A DNA stretch of 64,000 nucleotides, taken from positions 1-64,000 of the forward strand of contig JAFSGE010000030.1 in the NCBI GenBank assembly GCA_017434885.1, read 5' to 3'. Source of the stretch: Lachnospiraceae bacterium (GTDB taxonomy: Bacteria; Bacillota; Clostridia; Lachnospirales; Lachnospiraceae). The notes below the pieces were generated by a model that saw only the letters and a list, made by a program, of their open reading frames with translations, was not told the DNA's origin and did no database searches. This document shows, in pieces, positions 27,379 to 36,293 of this stretch (position 1 is the first letter of the stretch; each line of letters starts with the position of its first letter). The position numbers and the translations under genes are program-made.

Positions 27379-28809
27379 ATGAGTACTACTTCACAGGCGA
27401 GTCAAAGAATAGCAGCTTTACTCGATGAAAACAGTTTCGTTGAAATTGGTGCAATGGTAACAGCAAGAAGCACTGATTTTAATCTGAAACAGACAGAAAC
27501 TCCTTCTGACGGTGTTGTAACCGGATACGGAGTAATTGATGGCAATCTTGTGTATGTTTACAGCCAGGATGCATCCGTTTTAAACGGTTCCGTTGGTGAA
27601 ATGCATGCAAAGAAAATTGCTAACCTCTATGATCTGGCACTGAAAACAGGCGCACCTGTTATCGGACTTATCGATTCTGCCGGACTTAGATTACAGGAAG
27701 CAACAGACGCTTTAAACGGATTTGGAGAAATCTACTTAAAACAGGTTAAGAGTTCAGGTGTAATCCCCCAGATTACAGCTATTTTCGGAACCTGCGGCGG
27801 CGGACTTGCATTAATTCCTACTTTAACAGACTTTACATTCATGGAAGAGAAGAAAGCTAAATTATTTGTAAACTCTCCCAATGCATTAGACGGCAATGAA
27901 ATCAGTAAGTGTGATACATCTGCTGCAAAATTCCAGAGCGAAGAAGCAGGCATTGTTGATGTGGTTGCTGATGAAGCAGGCGTTCTTGCAGAAATCAGAA
28001 GTCTCGTAAGCATGCTTCCCGCAAACAACGAAGATGATATGTCTTTCGAAGAATGCACAGACGACTTAAACAGAGCATGCGCAGAAATCGCAAACTGCGT
28101 AGGAGATACATCCATTGCACTTTCCCAGCTTGCAGATAACGGTATCGTATATGAAGTGAAGCGCGAATATGCAAAGGAAATGGTAACCGCATTTATCAAA
28201 TTAAACGGTGTTACCGTAGGTGCTGTTGCAAACCGCAGTGAAGTTTACGGAGAAGACGGCAAAGTAGCAGAAAAGTATGATGCAGTGCTTACAGCAGCAG
28301 GCTGTGACAAAGCAGCTGATTTCATTACTTTCTGTGATGCATTTAACATCCCTGTACTTTCTCTTACAAATGTGAAGGGATTCAAGGCTGATAAGTGTAA
28401 CGAAAAGAAGATTGCAAAAGCAGCAGCTCGTCTTACATACGCTTTTGCAGAAGCAACTGTTCCCAAAGTGAATGTAATTATCGGACAGGCTTACGGAAGT
28501 GCATACGTAGCTATGAACTCCAAGGCAATCGGTGCTGACATTACAATCGCATGGCCTGATGCACAGGTTGGATGTATGGATTCCAAGCTTGCAGCAAAAA
28601 TCATTTGTGACGGACAGGGTGCAGACGCTATTGATGCATGTGCAAAAGAATACGAAGCATTACAGCTCAGCGCAGTAAGTGCAGCAAAGAGAGGATATGT
28701 AGATCAGATCGTAGAACCTGCCGATACAAGAAAATATGTAATCGGTGCTTTTGAGATGCTGTTTACCAAGAGGGAAGACCGTCCGGCTAAAAAACACGGC
28801 ACAGTTTAG
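27379..28809 (+). CDS. Acyl-CoA carboxyltransferase (MmdA / 12S-type)
   Basis: A 476-residue carboxyltransferase of the methylmalonyl-CoA decarboxylase alpha, propionyl-CoA carboxylase beta and transcarboxylase 12S family. It moves CO2 between a carboxyacyl-CoA and biotin. It shows two crotonase-like halves; the oxyanion glycine-rich motifs FGTCGGGLAL and GQAYGSAYVAMNSKAIGAD are clear. It is cytosolic and first in a five-gene operon with OadG, biotin carrier, OadB and a 5S/OadA-type carboxyltransferase. The substrate is not certain: methylmalonyl-CoA, malonyl-CoA and glutaconyl-CoA enzymes share these motifs. Confidence 0.88.
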   Translation: MSTTSQASQRIAALLDENSFVEIGAMVTARSTDFNLKQTETPSDGVVTGYGVIDGNLVYVYSQDASVLNGSVGEMHAKKIANLYDLALKTGAPVIGLIDSAGLRLQEATDALNGFGEIYLKQVKSSGVIPQITAIFGTCGGGLALIPTLTDFTFMEEKKAKLFVNSPNALDGNEISKCDTSAAKFQSEEAGIVDVVADEAGVLAEIRSLVSMLPANNEDDMSFEECTDDLNRACAEIANCVGDTSIALSQLADNGIVYEVKREYAKEMVTAFIKLNGVTVGAVANRSEVYGEDGKVAEKYDAVLTAAGCDKAADFITFCDAFNIPVLSLTNVKGFKADKCNEKKIAKAAARLTYAFAEATVPKVNVIIGQAYGSAYVAMNSKAIGADITIAWPDAQVGCMDSKLAAKIICDGQGADAIDACAKEYEALQLSAVSAAKRGYVDQIVEPADTRKYVIGAFEMLFTKREDRPAKKHGTV

Positions 28810-28826
28810 AAAGGATGATACTTAAT

Positions 28827-29546
28827 ATGAAAAAATGGTTATTAGTATTAGGTATGATCACCTGTATGATCGGGCTGACAGCCTGCGGCGGCAAAAAGGA
28901 AGTAACTCCTTTTTTGACAGACGCAGAGGCAAGTGACTATGCAACAGAGCAGATTGAAACGTTGAATAACGTGGTAAATCAGAATCAGCAGAGTCAGGTA
29001 ACCGGCGAATGGCAGCTTGCGGCAATGGCAAGCTGGGAAGCAGCTCTTGAAGATATGGGTGATTATCAGAGTATTGTTTCCGTTGAAGCATCTTTGGATG
29101 AAGAAGACGGTACGATTAACGCTACTATACAGTGTAGCAAGCGTCAGGCAATTGTTGAATTTGTAATTGATGACCAGACAGTTACGGCAATGACAACCAA
29201 TGTTGTATATACTTTTGGAGAGACAATGGAAAAAGCAGCGCTTAACACATTGCTCGGTATGGGTACCGTATTTATTGTTCTGATTTTAATCAGTGTAATT
29301 ATCGCCTGCTTTGGATTTATTCCCAAGATTCAGGCTATGTTCAGCAAAAAGTCTAAAGCAGAAGAAAAAGCAGAAGCAGTTGACAATACCATTGCGCAGA
29401 TTATTGAAAAAGAAGAATTATCTGATGACTTGGAACTTGTTGCAGTTATCGCAGCAGCTATCGCGGCGAGCGAAGGTGCAGCTTCTACTGACGGATTTGT
29501 TGTAAGAAGCATTAAGCGTGCCGGTAATAAATGGCAGAGAGCTTAA
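28827..29546 (+). CDS. OadG-type gamma subunit with lipoprotein signal
   Basis: A 239-residue protein. The N-terminus is a lipoprotein signal peptide (GLTAC lipobox), followed by an extracellular domain of about 110 residues. A single membrane helix (LGMGTVFIVLILISVIIACFGFI) then matches the OadG subunit of sodium-pumping decarboxylases, and a cytosolic acidic tail follows. Ordinary OadG proteins are near 80-120 residues and lack the outer domain. ATG 28827 is chosen because AAAGG directly abuts the earlier ATG at 28815. It is in an operon with the carboxyltransferase. Confidence 0.8.
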   Translation: MKKWLLVLGMITCMIGLTACGGKKEVTPFLTDAEASDYATEQIETLNNVVNQNQQSQVTGEWQLAAMASWEAALEDMGDYQSIVSVEASLDEEDGTINATIQCSKRQAIVEFVIDDQTVTAMTTNVVYTFGETMEKAALNTLLGMGTVFIVLILISVIIACFGFIPKIQAMFSKKSKAEEKAEAVDNTIAQIIEKEELSDDLELVAVIAAAIAASEGAASTDGFVVRSIKRAGNKWQRA

Positions 29547-29602
29547 TTGCAAAACGATATCAAAAAGAAATTGTAAATGTAAAATTACAGGAGGATTTAG
29601 TA

Positions 29603-29977
29603 ATGAAAAATTATACCATTACCGTAAATGGAAACGTATATGATGTAGTAGTAGAAGAAGGCGTTAGCACAGGCGCACCCGTAGCTGCAGCACCCGTAGC
29701 ACCCAAGGCAGCACCTAAGGCAGCTCCCGCAGCAGCACCTAAGGCTGCAGCAGGCAGTGCAGGCGGCATCAAGGTAGAAGCTGGTGCAGCAGGTAAGATT
29801 TTCAAGATTGAAGCTAAGGTTGGACAAGCAGTTAAGAAGGGTGATGCGGTTATCATTCTTGAAGCAATGAAGATGGAAATTCCCGTTGTTGCTCCCGAAG
29901 ACGGTACCGTTGCAAGCATTGATGTAGCTGTTGGTGATCCTGTAGAAGCAGGTGCTGTACTGGCAACATTAAACTAA
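29603..29977 (+). CDS. Biotin carboxyl carrier protein
   Basis: A 124-residue mobile carrier. An N-terminal strand segment leads to an alanine/proline/lysine hinge (residues 26-52) and a biotinyl domain with the target lysine K90 in EAMKME. It shuttles carboxybiotin between the carboxyltransferases and the membrane beta subunit. AGGAGG sits 9 nt before ATG 29603; the earlier in-frame ATG lies within the end of the gamma gene and has no ribosome site. Confidence 0.95.
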   Translation: MKNYTITVNGNVYDVVVEEGVSTGAPVAAAPVAPKAAPKAAPAAAPKAAAGSAGGIKVEAGAAGKIFKIEAKVGQAVKKGDAVIILEAMKMEIPVVAPEDGTVASIDVAVGDPVEAGAVLATLN

Positions 29978-30047
29978 GACGGTGTAGTGGCACACATGAT
30001 TTCATTTCTGACGTGTGTACCCTAGAAAACAACAGGAGGTAAAAGAA

Positions 30048-31199
30048 ATGGATTATATTGTAACTACACTGGACAACTTAATCCATCAGACAGCGTTCTT
30101 CAATCTGACTTGGGGAAATTATCTGATGATTGTAGTGGCTTGTGTATTCCTTTATCTTGCGATTGCTAAAGGCTTTGAACCATTGCTTTTAACACCTATC
30201 GCATTTGGTATGCTGCTTGTTAACATTTATCCTGACATCATGATGAGTACTCATGATTCACCCAATGGTGTGGGCGGCTTACTGTATTATTTTTATCTCT
30301 TAGATGAATGGGCAATCTTACCTTCCCTGATTTTCATGGGTGTAGGTGCGATGACTGACTTTGGTCCTTTGATTGCCAACCCTAAGAGCTTTTTACTCGG
30401 TGCTGCGGCTCAGTTTGGTATTTTCGCAGCATACTTCGGAGCAATTGCTATGGGCTTTAATGATAAAGCAGCAGCAGCAATCTCCATTATCGGTGGTGCA
30501 GACGGTCCTACGTCCATTTTCCTTGCAGGTAAATTAGGTCAGACTGCTTTGCTCGGACCGATTGCGGTAGCAGCATATTCTTATATGTCACTGGTACCCA
30601 TTATTCAGCCCCCTATTATGAAGTTATTAACAACAGAAAAGGAAAGAAAGATTAAGATGGGTCAGCTTCGTCCTGTATCCAAGCTTGAAAAGATTTTATT
30701 CCCTATCGTTGTTACTATTGTAGTTTGTATGATTCTCCCTACAACAGCTCCCCTTGTTGGTATGTTGATGTTAGGTAACCTGTTCAGAGAATCCGGAGTT
30801 GTAAGACAGCTTACTGATACAGCTTCCAATGCACTTATGTATATTGTAGTTATCCTGCTTGGTACATCTGTAGGTGCAACTACAAGTGCAGAAGCATTCC
30901 TGAACTTAGATACACTGAAAATCGTAGCACTTGGTCTGATTGCGTTTGCATTCGGTACAGCGGCCGGTGTATTATTTGGTAAGGCAATGTGTATCGCTAC
31001 TAAGGGTAAAGTAAATCCCCTTATCGGTTCTGCAGGTGTATCTGCGGTTCCTATGGCAGCGAGAGTTTCCCAGAAGGTTGGTGCAGAAGCAGATCCTACA
31101 AACTTCCTGCTGATGCATGCTATGGGACCTAACGTAGCCGGTGTTATCGGTACAGCAGTTGCTGCCGGTACATTTATGGCAGTATTCGGAGTATTCTAA
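30048..31199 (+). CDS. Sodium-pumping decarboxylase beta subunit (OadB/MmdB/GcdB)
   Basis: A 383-residue integral membrane protein. In this family it releases CO2 from carboxybiotin and exports sodium ions. The conserved aspartate motif [12 protein letters not shown] is present, along with the C-terminal motif [16 protein letters not shown]. About 11 membrane segments are visible. AGGAGGT is 7 nt before the ATG. OadB alone cannot tell oxaloacetate from methylmalonyl-CoA or glutaconyl-CoA decarboxylase. Confidence 0.93.
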   Translation: MDYIVTTLDNLIHQTAFFNLTWGNYLMIVVACVFLYLAIAKGFEPLLLTPIAFGMLLVNIYPDIMMSTHDSPNGVGGLLYYFYLLDEWAILPSLIFMGVGAMTDFGPLIANPKSFLLGAAAQFGIFAAYFGAIAMGFNDKAAAAISIIGGADGPTSIFLAGKLGQTALLGPIAVAAYSYMSLVPIIQPPIMKLLTTEKERKIKMGQLRPVSKLEKILFPIVVTIVVCMILPTTAPLVGMLMLGNLFRESGVVRQLTDTASNALMYIVVILLGTSVGATTSAEAFLNLDTLKIVALGLIAFAFGTAAGVLFGKAMCIATKGKVNPLIGSAGVSAVPMAARVSQKVGAEADPTNFLLMHAMGPNVAGVIGTAVAAGTFMAVFGVF

Positions 31200-31236
31200 A
31201 CAAACATGAAAAGAAATTCTATGGAGGAAATTTAAA

Positions 31237-32664
31237 ATGGCAGATCAGGTTAAAAAGCCGGTTGGAATTATGGAAACCGTTCTTCGTGATGCACATCAGT
31301 CTCTGATTGCAACAAGAATGCCTACCGATATGATGCTTCCAATCGTTGAAAAAATGGATAAAGTTGGCTACCATGCAGTAGAATGCTGGGGTGGTGCAAC
31401 ATTTGATGCTTCCCTTCGTTTCTTAAAGGAAGATCCGTGGGAAAGACTCAGAAAATTGAGAGACGGATTCAAGAACACCAAATTACAGATGCTTTTCAGA
31501 GGTCAGAACATCTTAGGTTACAGACCTTACGCAGATGACGTAGTAGAAAACTTCGTAGAAAAGTCTGTTGCAAACGGTATCGATATCATCCGTATCTTTG
31601 ACTGTTTAAATGACCTTAGAAACTTACAGGCAACAGTTGATGCAACAAACAAGATTAAGGCAAGAGAAGGAAGAGGTCATGCTCAGATTGCTCTTTCCTA
31701 TACATTAGGTGATGCTTATACTCTTGAATATTGGGTAAACATGGCTAAGAAGATTGAAGAGATGGGAGCAGATTCCATCTGTATCAAGGATATGGCAGGT
31801 CTTTTAGTTCCTTACAAGGCTGCTGAACTTATCAAAGCTATGAAAGAAGCAACAAAGCTTCCCATCCAGCTCCATACACACTACACATCCGGTGTTGCAA
31901 GTATGACATACCTTAAGGCAGTAGAAGCCGGCGTTGATGTTATCGACTGTGCAATTTCACCTTTTGCACTTGGTACATCCCAGCCTGCAACAGAAGTTAT
32001 GGTTGAAACCTTCAAGGGAACACCTTACGATACAGGTTATGATCAGAATGTACTTGCTGAAATCGCTGATTACTTCAGACCTTACAGAGATGAGTGCCTT
32101 GCAAGCGGACTCCTTAATCCCAAGGTTATGGGTGTTGATATCAAGACTCTGTTATATCAAGTTCCCGGCGGTATGCTTTCCAACATGGTAAGCCAGCTGA
32201 AAGAACAGAACGCAGAAGACAGATATTACGATGTGCTTAAGGAAATCCCTGAAGTTCGTAAAGACTTGGGCGAACCCCCTCTTGTTACACCTTCATCCCA
32301 GATCGTTGGTACACAGGCTGTATTTAACGTACTTATGGGTGAAAGATACAAGATGGCAACAAAGGAAACCAAGGCTGTTCTTCGTGGTGAATATGGTCAG
32401 ACAGTTAAGCCTATGAGTCAGGAAGTAATTGACAAGGTTATCCCCGGTGAAGAAAGAATTACCTGTCGTCCCGCAGACCTTATCGAAAACGAAATGGATA
32501 AGTTAGAAGCAGAAATGAAGGAATGGAAGCAGCAGGATGAAGACGTATTATCCTATGCATTATTCCCTCAGGTAGCAACTGACTTCTTCAAATATCGTCA
32601 GGCTCAGCAGGAAAAGGTTGACATGACACAGGCTGATACAAAGAACGCAGCATATCCTGTGTAA
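31237..32664 (+). CDS. OadA / transcarboxylase 5S-type carboxyltransferase
   Basis: A 475-residue TIM-barrel carboxyltransferase of the pyruvate carboxylase CT, oxaloacetate decarboxylase alpha and transcarboxylase 5S family. METVLRDAHQSL near residue 12, the lysine-bearing ICIKDMAGLL and the metal motif LHTHYTSG are present. Unlike full OadA there is no biotin domain at the end, consistent with the separate carrier at 29603. With the MmdA-type enzyme it could form a transcarboxylase that moves CO2 between an acyl-CoA and pyruvate/oxaloacetate (inference). Confidence 0.92.
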   Translation: MADQVKKPVGIMETVLRDAHQSLIATRMPTDMMLPIVEKMDKVGYHAVECWGGATFDASLRFLKEDPWERLRKLRDGFKNTKLQMLFRGQNILGYRPYADDVVENFVEKSVANGIDIIRIFDCLNDLRNLQATVDATNKIKAREGRGHAQIALSYTLGDAYTLEYWVNMAKKIEEMGADSICIKDMAGLLVPYKAAELIKAMKEATKLPIQLHTHYTSGVASMTYLKAVEAGVDVIDCAISPFALGTSQPATEVMVETFKGTPYDTGYDQNVLAEIADYFRPYRDECLASGLLNPKVMGVDIKTLLYQVPGGMLSNMVSQLKEQNAEDRYYDVLKEIPEVRKDLGEPPLVTPSSQIVGTQAVFNVLMGERYKMATKETKAVLRGEYGQTVKPMSQEVIDKVIPGEERITCRPADLIENEMDKLEAEMKEWKQQDEDVLSYALFPQVATDFFKYRQAQQEKVDMTQADTKNAAYPV

Positions 32665-32691
32665 ATATAGTAAATAGAAATATTGTGTAAT

Positions 32692-32727
32692 ATAAAAGGC
32701 AGTCATATGTGCTGCCTTTTATTATTA
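32692..32727 (+). terminator. Intrinsic terminator of the decarboxylase operon
   Basis: AAAAGGCAG (32694-32702) pairs with CTGCCTTTT (32712-32720) around a 9-base loop, followed by a T-rich ATTATTA. Confidence 0.85.
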
Positions 32728-32765
32728 CCGGAGAAAAAGTGTTTATAAATGCGAGGAATAGTGGA

Positions 32766-33941
32766 ATGAAAACAAAGCTGTTTTTTTTATGTTTTATAAT
32801 AAGTATGCTATTTTGTGGCGGTTGCGGCAATGTGGCAGAAGAGAAAATGTCGAGTTATATTGAACGTAAATATGGAGAAAAAACTACATTTGAATATATT
32901 AAAGCATATAATGATAATGCTAAAGGATATTACGGAAAAACAACAGATGGTTATTATGTACGGTATACAGATTTTGGATTTGGTGAGGAAGATAATATAT
33001 GTGATACAAAGCAGTATGATGAAATTGAACAGGTTATTTGTGAGCAAATAAGAGTATATGCAAAAGATGCAGGTATTACTGAAGAAATAGAATTTGAGTT
33101 TTTCATTGGCAGTGAAGAGAATGAGGGCGGACTGTGGAGAAGTTTGTGGAATGGATACGGAGAGGATGCATACTATGATGGTGGCGATGTGACAGAATTT
33201 ATGAAAAACGCGTATCCATATATGTATAATGCTTATGTTGGAGACAACTACGATCAGACCGGTATTATTATGATATACTCTGAGGAAATGTATGAGCATG
33301 AATTGTTAAGTCAATTTATTTTAAAAGTGGTAGATGAATTGGCTATAAGGATAAAATTGTGTGTTGTTTCACCAGAGGCAAAGGGAGTATTTGATAATTC
33401 AGGTGATTATTGGGAGACTGATAATAGCTGTATTGTTATGCAAGCATGTGAACTGTATTCTTCCAATATGTTTAATGATGCTGAAAATATAAAATGGGAG
33501 AAAGATCAGGAAGTTTATCGATTAAATGAAATGTTTTCATTTGCGGCAAGAAGAGTAAATCCAACTGAACTTAACAAAGATAATTGGATGGTTGATGTTG
33601 TGCCTCAGGAAGAAAAAATGGATTGTATTAAATATCATGAGGTTGAATATGAGGTGGTACAGGATGGTGTTTTATTAACAAGCAAAGAGCCGGAAGCAAA
33701 ATACATTTGTTTTTCATTAAATATTTCAGAAGCTTTAGAAAAATATGCGGCAGAAGATTTGATGATTTTTGTTGCAAGAAAAAATGGGGAAGTGAGTAAA
33801 GTTATATCATTGGATTCTGATATGGAATATGATGTACATGCAGAGGTTAGCAATGAATTTGCATTTTATAATAATATGCTATGTTCATATTTAGGGGAAG
33901 ATGAAAATGAGTTTTATATATGGGTGGCAATAAAGAAATAA
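32766..33941 (+). CDS. Putative lipoprotein of unknown function, AT-rich
   Basis: A 391-residue protein with a signal peptide and lipobox MLFCGGC. The mature part is acidic, rich in Tyr/Asp/Glu, and I recognise no domain. It is more AT-rich than the flanking core genes, which suggests recent acquisition. The in-frame codon at 32709 lies inside the upstream terminator, so ATG 32766 with GAGGA upstream is the start. The NYN/OST-HTH gene follows after 19 nt and may be in the same operon. Confidence 0.65.
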   Translation: MKTKLFFLCFIISMLFCGGCGNVAEEKMSSYIERKYGEKTTFEYIKAYNDNAKGYYGKTTDGYYVRYTDFGFGEEDNICDTKQYDEIEQVICEQIRVYAKDAGITEEIEFEFFIGSEENEGGLWRSLWNGYGEDAYYDGGDVTEFMKNAYPYMYNAYVGDNYDQTGIIMIYSEEMYEHELLSQFILKVVDELAIRIKLCVVSPEAKGVFDNSGDYWETDNSCIVMQACELYSSNMFNDAENIKWEKDQEVYRLNEMFSFAARRVNPTELNKDNWMVDVVPQEEKMDCIKYHEVEYEVVQDGVLLTSKEPEAKYICFSLNISEALEKYAAEDLMIFVARKNGEVSKVISLDSDMEYDVHAEVSNEFAFYNNMLCSYLGEDENEFYIWVAIKK

Positions 33942-33960
33942 ATGGAGAGGAAGAGCAGTT

Positions 33961-34893
33961 TTGGAAAATAAGCGATTTGCATTACTTATAGATGCAGATA
34001 ATATTTCTGCAAAATATATTGGGGATATTTTAGAAGAGTTATCTACCTATGGTATCATTACCTACAAGAGAATTTATGGTGACTGGACCAGTTCCCAGTC
34101 CAATAAATGGAAAAAGGAATTGATGGAAAATTCTGTGATACCGGTGCAGCAGTTCAGCAATACCGTTGGTAAGAATGCCACGGATTCCACATTGATAATT
34201 GATGCTATGGATATTCTCTATACCGGCAATGTGCAGGGCTTTTGTATTGTGTCAAGTGACAGTGATTTTACACGTCTTGCAAGCCGCCTCAGAGAATCCG
34301 GTATGGAAGTAATCGGTATGGGAGAGGAGAAGACTCCCCGTTCCTTCCGTGTGGCGTGTACCCGTTTTGTCAATTTGCAAAATCTGGGTAATCAGGATGA
34401 AAACAGTGACAGCAAGGAAAAACAGGATAATACTATCAGCAGGGAAGTGATTTACCATGCCATTACCAATATTATTACAGAGAATGTAAACAAAGGGAAC
34501 AGTGTGGAACTGGCAACGGTAGGAAACCGCCTTGTAAATATGTATCCTGATTTTGACGTGCGTAACTACGGGTATAGTTTGCTTTCTAAGTTCGTCGAAG
34601 ATGCAGGCATGTTTCTATTGGAAAAGAAGCATAACGTTATTACCATATCCATGAAAGAAAATGAAAAATCTCAGGAAGAGATTATTGAATATGTCAGAAA
34701 TGTAATTATGGCATCCGGTAAGAAAGGGATTGGACTTAGTGAATTGAGCAATCTGGTGCATGGAAAGTATAGTAACTTTAGTGTCAAGGATTTCGGATAC
34801 AGTCAGTTTTCCAAATTTGTTCAGGGGATAGCAGGTGTGGAGACATTTGAAGATGGACATAAAAGGAAAAAGGTGAAAAAACAACAAGGATAA
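33961..34893 (+). CDS. NYN-domain nuclease-like protein with two OST-HTH/LOTUS domains
   Basis: A 310-residue protein. The N-terminal NYN (PIN-like) domain has FALLIDADNIS with D10/D12, then KNATDSTLIIDAMDIL and IVSSDSDFTRL, which are the acidic metal-binding positions. Two OST-HTH (LOTUS) modules follow at about 160-230 and 238-300, each with a NYGYSLLSKFVE or DFGYSQFSKFVQ core. This is the architecture of bacterial LabA/DUF88-type RNA-binding proteins, probably acting on RNA. The start is TTG, 10 nt after GGAGAGG. Confidence 0.85.
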   Translation: MENKRFALLIDADNISAKYIGDILEELSTYGIITYKRIYGDWTSSQSNKWKKELMENSVIPVQQFSNTVGKNATDSTLIIDAMDILYTGNVQGFCIVSSDSDFTRLASRLRESGMEVIGMGEEKTPRSFRVACTRFVNLQNLGNQDENSDSKEKQDNTISREVIYHAITNIITENVNKGNSVELATVGNRLVNMYPDFDVRNYGYSLLSKFVEDAGMFLLEKKHNVITISMKENEKSQEEIIEYVRNVIMASGKKGIGLSELSNLVHGKYSNFSVKDFGYSQFSKFVQGIAGVETFEDGHKRKKVKKQQG

Positions 34894-34913
34894 CAGAGTA
34901 ATTTTAAAATCAG

Positions 34914-34948
34914 AACCGCAAACGACGAGATGTGTCATTTGCGGTTTT
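34914..34948 (+). terminator. Terminator between convergent genes, probably bidirectional
   Basis: AACCGCAAA (34914-34922) pairs with TTTGCGGTT (34938-34946). A TTTTA follows on the plus strand and GATTTTAAAAT-type sequence on the minus side. It overlaps the last codons of the XRE gene. Confidence 0.75.
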
Positions 34949-35396
34949 ATGCTTCCTCTGCTTTGCGATTTTGGGCCTTTACTTTGATGAAGGTTAAAAT
35001 GTCATTTTGGTCACGGTCATCTAAAGACATATAGTAGTATAAAAGTAATCGCTCTTTGCGATCCAAATGTTTAAATTTTTTGCTATTCTCAGGAGCATTT
35101 ATATAATCTAAGAATTGTGAAATATCATCAGACATATCTAAATTTTCGTATTGCGTCTTTTGTGCAAAATCCATATTTATATTGTAAGTAACAACCAAAT
35201 CAAGAAAATTTTCTACGGGAACACCATATAACTTGGCAAGGTTGTAAAGCGAATTAACAGGAGGTGTAATACGTCCTGTTTCATAGTGAGAATAAGTTTG
35301 CCGGGTAATATTTAAGTGAGAGGCAACAAATTCTTGTGAATAATTACAAGCTTTTCGCAATGTTTTTAAGTATTGTTCCAGTGTTTTGTTACTCAT
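34947..35396 (-). CDS. XRE-family transcriptional regulator
   Basis: A 149-residue protein with an N-terminal lambda-repressor-like helix-turn-helix at about residues 8-62 (YSQEFVASHLNITRQTYSHYETGRITPPVNSL). The C-terminal 85 residues are acidic and helical, ending in a segment (KERLLLYYYMSLDDRDQNDILTFIK) common in clostridial XRE proteins. It is divergent from the secreted protein at 35557, whose promoter contains repeated TAGCAT motifs, so it may regulate that gene (inference). Confidence 0.88.
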   Translation of the reverse strand: MSNKTLEQYLKTLRKACNYSQEFVASHLNITRQTYSHYETGRITPPVNSLYNLAKLYGVPVENFLDLVVTYNINMDFAQKTQYENLDMSDDISQFLDYINAPENSKKFKHLDRKERLLLYYYMSLDDRDQNDILTFIKVKAQNRKAEEA

Positions 35397-35475
35397 GCTT
35401 TTACCTCATAACAGAAAAATCGGTCTTAATAGTTACTAATTGCCCCCTTTTTACAAATTGTATACAAAAAAAAGC

Positions 35476-35504
35476 TTGAAAATATATTATCGGTAGCATA
35501 TAAT
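35476..35504 (+). promoter_or_regulatory. Promoter of the 35557 secreted-protein gene
   Basis: TTGAAA (35476-35481), 17 bases and TATAAT (35499-35504). A TAGCATAT motif (35494-35501) overlaps the -10 box. Confidence 0.7.
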
Positions 35505-35511
35505 GTCATTG

Positions 35512-35532
35512 ATGCTATTAATAATAGCATAT
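35512..35532 (+). promoter_or_regulatory. Inverted repeat, likely operator or 5'-leader hairpin
   Basis: ATGCTATT (35512-35519) is repeated inverted as AATAGCAT (35523-35530). Together with TAGCATAT at 35494, which recurs identically at 35525-35532, three half-sites lie over and just after the -10 box, a layout expected for repressor binding. Confidence 0.5.
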
Positions 35533-35556
35533 CAAGATTGATAGGAGGAAAAAACG

Positions 35557-36231
35557 ATGAGAAAAAGTATCATCAAAAAGCTGATGATGGGCGCACTTAC
35601 AGCTTCTTTAGTTATGGCTCCCACGTTAAGCGCTTTTGCAGCACCTACAACTGTGAGCGGAACAACAGAAGATGTTGTTGCTGAAGTTGTAGAAGAAGCG
35701 AAAGAAGAGACATCTTCAAGTTCTGAAACAACAGTTACTGTTGCTGAAATTCCCACAACAAGCTCTGTTGCAGGAACTAAGACAACCGTATCCGGTGTTT
35801 ATCTTGCAACCAGTGTAGACGGAACAGCAATCACAACAGGTATGGATGCAATTAAGGCAGGCTATGGTTTGGCAGCTAACGAGAAGGCTTATGCTAAGTT
35901 TTCTAACTTAGATGCTAAGAAGAGCCCTCTTGCTAAGCAGGCAATTGACTGGGCTGCAGCTTCTCAGAACGCAGTAGTTGGTCCTATGCTCAATGTGGAA
36001 CTCGGTAAGATGACAGCAGGCAAGTACAGCCTTCTTCCTGCAGATGGCGCAGCAATCAGATTGAGTTTTGGTATTCCCAAAAACTTCGCTCAGGACGGAA
36101 AAACATATGCAGTAGTTTGTGTGCGTGCAGGTGGTGCAGTTTCTATCTTAGCAGATACAGACAGCAACCCTAACACAGTTACATTTGATACTACAGGCGG
36201 TGCAGGTGCATACGCAATTATTAAGTACTAA
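35557..36231 (+). CDS. Secreted protein of unknown function
   Basis: A 224-residue exported protein. The signal peptide ends near AFA-APT. A Ser/Thr/Glu-rich linker of about 45 residues leads to a compact domain (about 80-224) ending in a glycine-rich FDTTGGAGAYAIIKY. There is no cysteine pair, sortase motif or catalytic motif. A strong AGGAGG site and a consensus promoter suggest high expression. Not recognised beyond similarity to small secreted clostridial proteins. Confidence 0.7.
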   Translation: MRKSIIKKLMMGALTASLVMAPTLSAFAAPTTVSGTTEDVVAEVVEEAKEETSSSSETTVTVAEIPTTSSVAGTKTTVSGVYLATSVDGTAITTGMDAIKAGYGLAANEKAYAKFSNLDAKKSPLAKQAIDWAAASQNAVVGPMLNVELGKMTAGKYSLLPADGAAIRLSFGIPKNFAQDGKTYAVVCVRAGGAVSILADTDSNPNTVTFDTTGGAGAYAIIKY

Positions 36232-36242
36232 TATGCTTGGAT

Positions 36243-36274
36243 GAGAAGCTGCTGATGAGGCAGCTTCTCTTTCA
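36243..36274 (+). terminator. Hairpin terminator after the secreted-protein gene
   Basis: GAGAAGCTGC (36243-36252) pairs perfectly with GCAGCTTCTC (36260-36269). The T-run is short (TTTC), so termination may be partial and allow read-through into the polysaccharide locus. Confidence 0.6.
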
Positions 36275-36293
36275 AAAAAAGACAGGATTTGAC

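Noticed and set aside
32709-32765. Upstream extension of the AT-rich lipoprotein
   Set aside because: It begins inside the terminator stem and would hide the signal peptide.
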